The notes under the pieces are model-generated. The model had not been told where the DNA came from and searched no databases. It was given only the letters and a program-made list of their open reading frames with translations. A stretch of 13,907 bases of DNA from Spirochaetaceae bacterium (lineage in GTDB: Bacteria; Spirochaetota; Spirochaetia; SZUA-6; Fen-1364): positions 1-13,907 of the forward strand of contig PMDT01000231.1 of the NCBI GenBank assembly GCA_003154555.1, given 5' to 3'. The position numbers and the translations under genes are program-made. Below, in pieces: positions 6,543-13,124 of the stretch (position 1 is its first letter; every line of letters begins with the position of its first letter).

Positions 6543-7346
6543 TTACGGCCTGGCAGTTGAGAGTGACACTCGGCCCGACCGCGTGAGCAGCCTCACGGTC
6601 GGCTCCCCGCTTCCCCTGCGCAGCGCGCCGACCGTGAACCGTTCGCCATTGCGGTCCTCCGTTTTCACGCTATCCAGGGGAACCGTGGACGTTATGGACC
6701 CCGCATCGGCCCGGGACTCCAGGTGGAACGAGCCCGTGAGGGGGTTGGGGCCGTAGTCCAGCGAGAGGGAGCCGGAGTCCGTGAAGAGGAAGAGCTCTGC
6801 TGCGGGCGGCCGCGCGAGGGAGACCCCGACTGCGCCACTGTTGCTGCCGAAGGCGCTTTCGTCCGTGGCGGTGAAACCTGTCACGTCGATAGCACCACTG
6901 TCCGTACTCAGGACGAGGCCACCTTCGATGCGGTCGAGCCGGAGGGCTCCCGACTCGCTCCTCGCCGTCAGGGAGATGAGCGCCTGTGAGGCGCGCACGT
7001 CACCGCTACCGGTGGAGACCCGCACCCGCATGCCGGGGGGCACGCTGATCGTCCAGGCCGCGCGCCCGGGGAGTGCCTTCTCCAGGGCCTCCGTGAAAAT
7101 GAGGCCGTCGGCCGTTTCGACCGAGTCGGGAACGTAGCCGGCCTCGCTGGGGTAGGTCCAGGACACGTCGACTCGGACTTCCCCCTGGGCTCCCTGACGG
7201 ACGGTGCAGGATCCATCCTTTGCCTGCAGCTCCACGCTGGACCTTGCGGCAAAGACCCAGCGCGCCGCATGTGCCCCGGAGCAACCGGCAAGCGCTCCCA
7301 CGGCGACAAGAAGACCTGAGGCGACAAAGGCTTGGAAGGTTCTCAT
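6543..7346 (-). CDS. Putative lipoprotein with DUF4097-like beta-repeat domain
   Basis: Predicted envelope lipoprotein of 267 residues. A signal peptide (R2, hydrophobic 6-20) ends in the lipobox L19-A-G-C22, so Cys22 should be lipidated; Ser follows it, not Asp. The body is a run of short beta repeats built on S/A-G turns: GSGDV (113-117), ESGALRL (131-137), DSGAIDV (149-155), NSGAVGV (169-175), DSGSLSL (190-196), DAGSITS (214-220) and RSGRVSL (256-262). This matches DUF4097/DUF2807-like putative adhesins, a right-handed beta-solenoid type, whose function is not established. The start ATG at 7346 has no Shine-Dalgarno, but a promoter ends only 10 bp upstream, which suggests a nearly leaderless mRNA. 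It stands alone, divergent from the gluconolactonase gene, and has no evident link to the sugar operons. Confidence 0.8.
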   Translation of the reverse strand: MRTFQAFVASGLLVAVGALAGCSGAHAARWVFAARSSVELQAKDGSCTVRQGAQGEVRVDVSWTYPSEAGYVPDSVETADGLIFTEALEKALPGRAAWTISVPPGMRVRVSTGSGDVRASQALISLTARSESGALRLDRIEGGLVLSTDSGAIDVTGFTATDESAFGSNSGAVGVSLARPPAAELFLFTDSGSLSLDYGPNPLTGSFHLESRADAGSITSTVPLDSVKTEDRNGERFTVGALRRGSGEPTVRLLTRSGRVSLSTARP

Positions 7347-7356
7347 AAGGGGTCGA

Positions 7357-7385
7357 AGGATAGGGACAATTCAGCGAGGAGTCAA
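7357..7385 (-). promoter_or_regulatory. Promoter of the DUF4097-like lipoprotein gene, close to the start codon
   Basis: On the minus strand: TTGACT (7385-7380, 5 of 6 to consensus), 17-bp spacer, TATCCT (7362-7357, 4 of 6). The expected start of transcription is near 7350, which leaves about 4 nt before the ATG at 7346. No ribosome site fits in that leader, in agreement with its absence from the sequence. Confidence 0.5.
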
Positions 7386-7518
7386 TGTGCTCGGGCCCCC
7401 GCCCTGCGGACGGCCCGGGGCAGCTCGCAATATTCCCCTTCTGGCGGATCATCATGAAAGGTGCAATACTGGCGGCCGCAATCCTTCAGAGAGAGAAGGC
7501 GCAGAGACGGAGGTTCCC

Positions 7519-8397
7519 ATGGAAACAGCCGCGAACATCCTTCACAGCCAGAGCCAGTGCGGAGAATCCCCTCTCTGGGACCCTGCCGCGGCTCGGCTGT
7601 GCTGGGTGGACACCGAGAATCCTGTCCTGTCCTGCTTCGAGCCCTCCAGTGGGAATACCGGGAGTGTCGAGGGGAAGTTGCTGATCCAAGCAATCGGCCG
7701 CAGGAAGAAGGGTGGCTGGATCGCGGTTGTGCGCGATGGCTTCGCCTTCCTGGACGGGAAAAACCCGGCGAAGGCCACGCTGCTCGGCAATCCTGTCGAG
7801 GGGCAAGCGCATATGAGCATGAACGACGGCGCAGTCGGCCCTGACGGCAGGTTCTATGCCGGATCCTTGAACGCCAAGGTCCTCGAGGCTGCCGACGGAT
7901 GCCTGTACCGCGTCGACCACGACGGCACCATCGCGACAATAGAGACCGGTCTCGTCCTCCCCAACGGCATCGCCTTCAGTCCTGACGGGGCGACCATGTA
8001 CGTGACCGAGATGTGGGCGAACCTCATCACCGCGTTCGACTTCGACGCGCGCCGCGGCACCGTGTCCCGCCGCCGGGTCCTGGTGAAAGTGCCCGCGGAG
8101 GAAGGCTATCCGGACGGGCTTATCGTCGACGCCGCGGGCCACCTGTGGAGCGGGCACTGGCAGGGGTTCCGCGTCACCTGTTACGACCCCGAAGGGAGGA
8201 AGGTGTCGCACGTCGAGGTGCCGGTGCCGACGGCCACCTGCATGGCGTTCGGCGGGCCTGACCTTCGTGACCTGTACATTACGACCGCGAAAAAGGGACT
8301 GACCCCGGAGCAACTGACGAAGTACCCCGAGGCGGGTGATCTCTTCAGGGTGCGGCTGGACGCGCGCGGAAGACTGGAACCCGAGTTTCTCGGTTAG
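7519..8397 (+). CDS. SMP-30/gluconolactonase family protein
   Basis: Six-bladed beta-propeller lactonase of 292 residues, the usual family size, cytoplasmic (no signal peptide). It should hydrolyse a sugar lactone to the aldonic acid using one divalent metal. Expected metal ligands are present: E16 (CGESPLW), N149 (LPNGIAFSPD) and D199 (YPDGL). N102-D103 in MNDGAVGPDGRFYAG is the substrate-side motif. The Arg that usually stands two residues before this Asn-Asp is Ser100 here, so substrate preference may differ. The start is ATG at 7519, set by GGAGG at 7509-7513. The frame is open further upstream to 7204, but that part runs antisense through the lipoprotein gene and is not used. The gene is the only convincing plus-strand gene and converges on the URO-D operon. 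A role in oxidative sugar breakdown beside the dehydrogenase is plausible but unproven. Confidence 0.92.
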   Translation: METAANILHSQSQCGESPLWDPAAARLCWVDTENPVLSCFEPSSGNTGSVEGKLLIQAIGRRKKGGWIAVVRDGFAFLDGKNPAKATLLGNPVEGQAHMSMNDGAVGPDGRFYAGSLNAKVLEAADGCLYRVDHDGTIATIETGLVLPNGIAFSPDGATMYVTEMWANLITAFDFDARRGTVSRRRVLVKVPAEEGYPDGLIVDAAGHLWSGHWQGFRVTCYDPEGRKVSHVEVPVPTATCMAFGGPDLRDLYITTAKKGLTPEQLTKYPEAGDLFRVRLDARGRLEPEFLG

Positions 8398-8430
8398 CGC
8401 TCCCTGGCCTCTCTGCCTCCGGGGCATGCA

Positions 8431-8456
8431 GCGGCCCGGCGTCAGTGCCGGGCCGC
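8431..8456. terminator. Perfect 10-bp hairpin between convergent genes
   Basis: GCGGCCCGGC, loop GTCAGT, GCCGGGCCGC: ten uninterrupted GC-rich pairs. It lies 33 bp past the gluconolactonase stop on the plus strand and 9 bp past the URO-D-like stop on the minus strand, the right place for a shared bidirectional terminator. Neither side has a clear T-tract. Confidence 0.7.
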
Positions 8457-8465
8457 AAGAAACTC

Positions 8466-9629
8466 CTACAGACCGGACGCGGTGGCGCGCTCCGCGATGA
8501 TCGTCTCCAGGAGGGCGACGATATTCGCGAGGGGAACGTCCTTCATGACCTCCTGCGACGGGGAGATCACGTGCCCGCCGCCCTTGCCGAGCAGCCGGAT
8601 GGTGGCCGCAGCTTCCCGCCGCACGTCATCGGGGGAGCCGAAGGGGAGGAGCTGCTGCGTGTCGATCCCGCCCTGGAAGGTGAGATACTTCCCGAACTCT
8701 CTCTTGATCAACGACAGGTCCATGCAGGGCTGAACGGGCTCGAGGTAGTCCAGCCCCATCTCGATGAGCTGGGGGAGAAACTGCGTGATGCACCCGCAGG
8801 AGTGCATCATCATGTACCAGCCCGCGTCCTTGTATACCTTGAACAGTCGCTTGTACTGGGGCATGAGCTGCTCCTCGAAAATCTTCGGCGGCACGAATGG
8901 ACCCGTCTGCGTGCCCAGGTCATCCCCCACGTGGCCGGAGATGAAGTCCATCTTCACGAACTCCTTTGCCATCTCCACCTTGTAGTCCGTGATCTTGTCG
9001 AGGATCATGTTGGCGAGGTGCGGCTCGGCGGCCATGGTGATGAACATCGTGGGAATGCTGAGCATGCCGTAGCAGCGCTCGTAGATCCCGAAGTAACCGG
9101 ATGGGAACACGAAGTATTCCTTCCCGTACTGCGCGATGTCCCGCGCGCACCAATCGAAGTTTCCGGACTGCCGGGGATCGGGCGGCGTCCACTTGCGGAT
9201 ACGCTCCTCCAGGGTGTCCGCGGTCACCGCGTCCCAGATCCGGGGGGGCATCCACTTCTCCGCGAACTTCCTGTCCAGCTTGTTCTCCAGCGGGTGGAAG
9301 CAGCAGAAGAACCCGTCCTCTCCTATCCGCACGCCCATGCCCCAGCTGTCATAGACGACTTTGCCTGCCTCGTCGACCCTGCAATATCCCTCTTTCTCCA
9401 GCTCCCGCATGATCTTCATATCGTTGCGGAAGAACAGCGGGTAGTCCTGCTTGGCCAGACTGATGATGAGGTGGTTCTCGAGGTACTCGTCCATGGTCTG
9501 TGTGGCCGGCAGCTTCAGCGCCGCGTGCAGCTCCTTGTCGCGCGTGCGGTCCGCGAGCGTGATCTGGCTCGGGAGGTAGTCCATGTGCTGGCGCCTGATG
9601 GTCGCGAGGACTCTCTCTTTCTTGGTCAT
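8466..9629 (-). CDS. Uroporphyrinogen decarboxylase (URO-D) superfamily protein, copy 1
   Basis: TIM-barrel protein of 387 residues, starting MTKKERVLATIRR as family members typically do. The metal motif H276-S-C278 (MMMHSCGC) sits in the second half of the barrel, followed by LEPVQPCMDL (296-305), GGIDTQQLLPFGSPDDVR (320-337) and HVISPSQEVMKDVPLANI (353-370). In the cobalamin methyltransferases MtaA/MtbA a third Cys ligand lies in that last segment; here Ser or Gln occupies it. The protein is longer than haem-pathway HemE (about 350) and has no haem genes around it, so it is not HemE. The start at 9629 has AGGAGG 8 nt upstream; an in-frame ATG at 9683 lacks such a site. It is the last gene of the LacI-glycosidase-URO-D operon. 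It may be a methyl transfer or decarboxylation enzyme acting on a sugar-linked substrate; the reaction is unknown. Confidence 0.88.
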   Translation of the reverse strand: MTKKERVLATIRRQHMDYLPSQITLADRTRDKELHAALKLPATQTMDEYLENHLIISLAKQDYPLFFRNDMKIMRELEKEGYCRVDEAGKVVYDSWGMGVRIGEDGFFCCFHPLENKLDRKFAEKWMPPRIWDAVTADTLEERIRKWTPPDPRQSGNFDWCARDIAQYGKEYFVFPSGYFGIYERCYGMLSIPTMFITMAAEPHLANMILDKITDYKVEMAKEFVKMDFISGHVGDDLGTQTGPFVPPKIFEEQLMPQYKRLFKVYKDAGWYMMMHSCGCITQFLPQLIEMGLDYLEPVQPCMDLSLIKREFGKYLTFQGGIDTQQLLPFGSPDDVRREAAATIRLLGKGGGHVISPSQEVMKDVPLANIVALLETIIAERATASGL

Positions 9630-9682
9630 ACCCGTCTCCTCCTTGAGTTGGTGCCGCGGGTCTCCAGCGCGAGCTGGCCGCA

Positions 9683-9823
9683 TCAGACCAGTCCATTAAT
9701 GTTGATCCTGTTCATCTTGTCCAGCAGCTCCGGGGTGATCTCATCGAGGGGCTGCTTCGTCCGCCGCGCACGCGGCGTTGGCCATGCAGCATCTCGTTTG
9801 CCTTGGAAGATGCCGGCAGCCAT
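9683..9823 (-). CDS. Small ORF, 46 codons, between the two URO-D-like genes
   Basis: ATG at 9823 begins 5 bp after the stop of URO-D copy 2, and its TGA ends at 9683, overlapping an ATG there (TGATG). The first half is Arg/Ala/Pro-rich and codon use is mixed. The second half (PLDEITPELLDKMNRI, then NINGLV) has G/C-rich third positions until its last codons and looks like a genuine helical C-terminus. There is no Shine-Dalgarno; translation would need coupling to the upstream stop. It could be a small coupled protein or the surviving tail of a gene deleted between the two URO-D genes. I do not recognise the sequence. A 7-bp palindrome lies in its middle. Confidence 0.28.
   Translation of the reverse strand: MAAGIFQGKRDAAWPTPRARRTKQPLDEITPELLDKMNRININGLV
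9762..9777. repeat. GC palindrome in the gap between the URO-D-like genes
   Basis: Plus strand CGCCGCG, CA, CGCGGCG: a perfect 7-bp inverted repeat, realistically 6 pairs with a 4-nt loop. On the minus strand its core shares 13 identical bases (CGCCGCGTGCGCG) with the plus-strand side of the hairpin at 2331-2359. It may modulate expression of URO-D copy 1 relative to the upstream genes. GC bias makes chance possible. Confidence 0.4.
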
Positions 9824-9828
9824 TATGA

Positions 9829-10911
9829 CTAGTACGTGCAGGAGCGCGCCACGCTCGCGTAGTGAACGAGATTCTCCCGGGGAACGTCGAAGAAGTGATC
9901 GCTTGCGCTCATGACGTAGCCGCCGCTCCTGCCGAAGGTGGAAAAAAGATTCTCGACCTCCGCGGTGATTGATTCCCTGGAGCCGCGGCCAAGGATGTTG
10001 TTCTGGTCCAGACCCCCGACGAGGGCGAGCCGAGCCCCGAGGGTGCTCTTGATCATGGCACGATCCTCGGCAGCAATGTCGCCGCCCATTCCCGGCGGTG
10101 AAAGCGTTTCGGAGACATCACAGCCATTGCGGAGTATCTGGGGGACGATCGCCTTCATGCCGCCGCACGTATGGTAGACGACACGATGGCCCACTGCGTG
10201 CAGCGCGTCGTGCAGCTTTCTGTCGTAGGGGAGGCAGAAGGCCTCGTGAAGAGCGGGGGAGATGACGGTGGATGATGAGGCGCCGCCGCCGGTTTCGACA
10301 AGGTCGACTGCCGCGCCTTTCATGTGGTCGGCGATGAATTCGAGCTTCCGTTCCAGCAGCACTGCCAGGAAGTGGTGAACCCAATCGGGCTTGTCGAAGC
10401 TGGCCATGATGAGCTGTTCCGTGCCATACAGCTCGCACGCATCCTGCCAGCAGCCTCCCTGGTGGCCGATGATGAACATCCGAAGGATTCCATCGTCACC
10501 AAGAGCATCGTAGTCGCGCCTGAGGAGCTCGCGATCCAGGCCGATGCGCGGGAAATGCGCGGCATACAAATCGACGTCACCGTCGTTCTTGATGAGGTGC
10601 TCGCTGATCCAGCTCGTGTACTCGTTGGACTCGGTCTCGAAGGAGAGGTTTCCGTCAGGGGTCTCGATCTCGTTCCGCGTGCGACCCGGGCCGGGATGTG
10701 ACACACGCACGCTCCATGACGCGGTCTCCGGGGTGACAAACGGGCTGCGCGTAATCGCGGCGTCCAGCCCCACGTCGCGGAAAGCCTCACGGTCCGTCAT
10801 GCCCGCCATGAATGTGCGCAGGTGGTAGTCCTGCCACTGATGGATGGTCGCGGGAAGCCGGTCCGGAATTCCGCCGCCAAGGGCTACGAGCATTCTCTCT
10901 TTCGATGTCAC
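9829..10911 (-). CDS. Uroporphyrinogen decarboxylase (URO-D) superfamily protein, copy 2
   Basis: Barrel protein of 360 residues with the family opening MTSKERMLVALGGGIPDRLP, the motif ISPALHEAFCLPYDRKLHDAL in the middle (217-237), the metal motif H247-T-C249-G (VVYHTCGGMKAIVP), then LVGGLDQNNIL (297-307) and MSASDHFFDVPRENL (334-348). As in copy 1, the place near the C-terminus where MtaA/MtbA have a third Cys ligand holds Ser/Asp. C264 and C358 are other cysteines. It differs clearly from copy 1 and lacks its long central insert, so it is an old paralogue and not a recent duplicate. The start is GTG at 10911, overlapping the upstream TGA as GTGA, with AAGGAGG a few bases before it; this means tight translational coupling to the glycosidase-like gene. 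No corrinoid protein is encoded nearby. The reaction is unknown. Confidence 0.87.
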   Translation of the reverse strand: MTSKERMLVALGGGIPDRLPATIHQWQDYHLRTFMAGMTDREAFRDVGLDAAITRSPFVTPETASWSVRVSHPGPGRTRNEIETPDGNLSFETESNEYTSWISEHLIKNDGDVDLYAAHFPRIGLDRELLRRDYDALGDDGILRMFIIGHQGGCWQDACELYGTEQLIMASFDKPDWVHHFLAVLLERKLEFIADHMKGAAVDLVETGGGASSSTVISPALHEAFCLPYDRKLHDALHAVGHRVVYHTCGGMKAIVPQILRNGCDVSETLSPPGMGGDIAAEDRAMIKSTLGARLALVGGLDQNNILGRGSRESITAEVENLFSTFGRSGGYVMSASDHFFDVPRENLVHYASVARSCTY

Positions 10912-13097
10912 AACGCCCCTCCTTCCAGCGCCCCGCCGACAACGCGATATCGTTGCCCGCCCACCACGAGGTTCTCAATCACGGCTGTCGGCATGAGGTC
11001 CCACGCGGCGCGCGTGACCGAGACGGGACCGCGCAAGGGGACTTTCAGACCGAACACGCCTTCCAGGATCGCCCATACGAATGCCGCGCCCGCCAGGTCG
11101 ATCCACTCTTCGTAATGGGGCGCGTCATCCGGTGCCTTGCGGGCGGCTCCGCCCTCCAGCAGGCTCCCCGGTCCGCCGTGAAACGTGCCCTGCCCATAGG
11201 GGCCCTGACGCGCCACACCGGCAATCCCGCCGCTGGGATTCCCGACCCCCAGCCAGTGCACGATCTCCTTGTATCGTCCCGCGCGCGCCAGAGCGCGGAT
11301 GCACTGCGCGGGCCACGAGCTGTATGCGCCGGTGGCCGAGTGGTCCGTGCGGAAGTTCAGCGCGGCGGCCGGGTCGTCCTCAGCCAGGGCGTGCATCCAG
11401 CTCGGCGTCATGAGCCTGTGCAGGAAAAAGTCGGTCATCCGCCCGCGCATGGTCGGGGACAGGTCGACGTCCAGGGCGGCCGACACGACGGCGAAATCAT
11501 AGCAGTGCGCCACCCCCTGGAGCCGCCCGTCGGGATACAGGCAGAAAAAGGTGCCGTCGTCCCTCAGGAGCCGGCCCAGGACGTCGGAGGCGATCGCGGC
11601 CGCATCGCTTCCGAGCAGATTGCGCTCAGCCAATGTCAGGCGGTCCTCCAGGAGATCGACGAGCTGTCGGCTCATCCACGCGTTTGCGGCGTTCAGCGAT
11701 GCCACGCCGTGCTCGTAAGTGGGCACGCACTCCAGGAGATGCCGTGCGCTGCCGTAATCCGCAAGAGCGCCGTCACGGGGACGCGATTTCCAGCTCGTCG
11801 CGCACTGCCGCAGGTGATCGGCGACCGTGGCTGTGCCCAGCCGGATGTCGAGCCAGCCGATGTCGTGCGTGAAGCGCATATACTCGTGTGCCGTCATGAA
11901 CAATGCGTAGTCGTTGACGGAATAGGTGGTGCCGAGCATCTGGCCGCTCAGGTAGTTGACCGCCCAGCCCCCATGAATATCAGACTGCATCCAGACGCTC
12001 GAGATATCCCTCAAATACCGCGGGTCCAGGAGCGCGATGGACGGGGCGGCCTGTTCGGTCTCCCACAGCCAGCAGGTCGGGCCGCTCCTCGGGCTGATGC
12101 TCTTATACACGCGCGGCAGGATTCCTCCGACGGGAGTGCGCTTCATGAAGAGGAGATTGGATACCCCTCCAAGGTACGCGCGCTGGATCGGCTCGTCGAC
12201 ATTACGCAGGGTCGGCAGGCATCCGGAGAACCTGTCGTTGCCCGGCAGGAAGGCGGCGGCAATCTCCTCCGCCCACTCATGCTCTGCCCGGGCGGCCTCT
12301 TCTTCGAATCCGCGGATCAGCATGTCGTAATCGGCCAGCGCGCGCTGCATGTCGTCGCCAATCACATGGACGAAGCGCAGCCGCCATGCGGCCCCTGGTG
12401 AGAGGCGAACGCTGAGACCGAACCCCGCGTACACGCTCGGGCTTTTGACCTTGTTGGAAACGATGCCCCGCATGTCGCCATCTGACACCCATTCGGCAAG
12501 GGCGACCGAGGATCGAGCGCCGCGAGGGGCGTGGTCGATTCCCTGCACGGCAACTGCTCCGCCGGCACCCGAGAATATGAAGGCGCGCCGTGACTCGTCA
12601 AAGCGGGTGGCCGCCATTGGAGATGCCACGGTGTTCCAGACGCTCGTGTCCTCGAGCTTCTCCACCCCTCCGAGAAGACGCATGTACAGGTCCGGCTCGA
12701 TGGTCACCTGGCGGCTGAGGTTGCGCACCGTGAGCTCCAGAAGCACGGCGTCACTGCGGACAGCCATCCGCGTCACCGAAGAGAAGTCCAGATGCTCGTA
12801 GCGCATGTGGCGCTCTACGCGATCCGGACGCCACACGCAGGTGACGGGGGCTCCCAGATCTCCGAGGGGGCGGATGCTGTCATTGGCTGCCAGTCTCAGA
12901 TAGAGCTGGGCCTGGTTTCCTTCGGCTGTCGCAAGAGGATGGGACTGGAAAAAGCGGTAGGCGACGGGATCTTTGCAGGCTTTTGCCTCCGCGCGCCTGT
13001 TGGTGACCATGGGCGGCGTGAACACATCGTCTGCCGTATGGGACATCGGCATGGATTGAAAGCTTGCGGCCGTATAGACGGCGGGGTCTCCGGGCAA
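10908..13097 (-). CDS. Six-hairpin glycosidase-like protein (729 residues)
   Basis: Large protein without signal peptide, so probably cytoplasmic. Residues 1 to about 250 are beta-rich (a likely N-terminal beta-sandwich), 251-285 form a charged linker helix, and about 290-690 show repeated helical pairs of an (alpha/alpha)6 barrel. Candidate active-site segments are CWLWETEQAAPSIALLDPRYL (342-362), DIHGGWAVNYL (373-383), DHSATGAYSSWPAQ (585-598) and HYEEWIDLAGAAFVWAILEGVFG (661-683). Acidic residues E346, E663, E664 and D667 are possible catalytic ones. I cannot place it in a numbered GH family with certainty. The start is TTG at 13097: AAAGGAG lies 7 nt upstream, while the next in-frame ATG (13052) has no site. 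It follows the LacI gene by 27 bp and overlaps the URO-D gene by 4 bases. It likely hydrolyses an imported oligosaccharide or glycoside that the regulator senses. Confidence 0.78.
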   Translation of the reverse strand: MPGDPAVYTAASFQSMPMSHTADDVFTPPMVTNRRAEAKACKDPVAYRFFQSHPLATAEGNQAQLYLRLAANDSIRPLGDLGAPVTCVWRPDRVERHMRYEHLDFSSVTRMAVRSDAVLLELTVRNLSRQVTIEPDLYMRLLGGVEKLEDTSVWNTVASPMAATRFDESRRAFIFSGAGGAVAVQGIDHAPRGARSSVALAEWVSDGDMRGIVSNKVKSPSVYAGFGLSVRLSPGAAWRLRFVHVIGDDMQRALADYDMLIRGFEEEAARAEHEWAEEIAAAFLPGNDRFSGCLPTLRNVDEPIQRAYLGGVSNLLFMKRTPVGGILPRVYKSISPRSGPTCWLWETEQAAPSIALLDPRYLRDISSVWMQSDIHGGWAVNYLSGQMLGTTYSVNDYALFMTAHEYMRFTHDIGWLDIRLGTATVADHLRQCATSWKSRPRDGALADYGSARHLLECVPTYEHGVASLNAANAWMSRQLVDLLEDRLTLAERNLLGSDAAAIASDVLGRLLRDDGTFFCLYPDGRLQGVAHCYDFAVVSAALDVDLSPTMRGRMTDFFLHRLMTPSWMHALAEDDPAAALNFRTDHSATGAYSSWPAQCIRALARAGRYKEIVHWLGVGNPSGGIAGVARQGPYGQGTFHGGPGSLLEGGAARKAPDDAPHYEEWIDLAGAAFVWAILEGVFGLKVPLRGPVSVTRAAWDLMPTAVIENLVVGGQRYRVVGGALEGGAL

Positions 13098-13124
13098 GAA
13101 TGGGCTCCTTTCGCGTGCCCTCCC

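Noticed and set aside
7439..7467. Possible plus-strand promoter TTCTGG/TGCAAT for the SMP-30 gene
   Set aside because: The -35 matches only 2 of 6 positions; no convincing promoter for this gene could be named.
7204..7518. Upstream extension of the SMP-30 gene
   Set aside because: It runs antisense through the lipoprotein gene; the family N-terminus and GGAGG both point to the ATG at 7519.
8466..9629. Annotation as haem-pathway HemE
   Set aside because: The H-x-C metal motif, extra length and sugar-locus context do not fit HemE.
9630..9683. Upstream ATG at 9683 for URO-D copy 1
   Set aside because: The 18 extra residues do not look like a family N-terminus, and AGGAGG stands right before the ATG at 9629.
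8445..9914. Plus-strand open frame of 489 codons
   Set aside because: It is antisense to URO-D copy 1, with composition typical of a shadow frame, and starts inside the convergent hairpin.
10812..12401. Plus-strand open frame of 529 codons
   Set aside because: It is antisense to the glycosidase-like gene, whose minus-strand reading has coherent fold motifs and operon structure.
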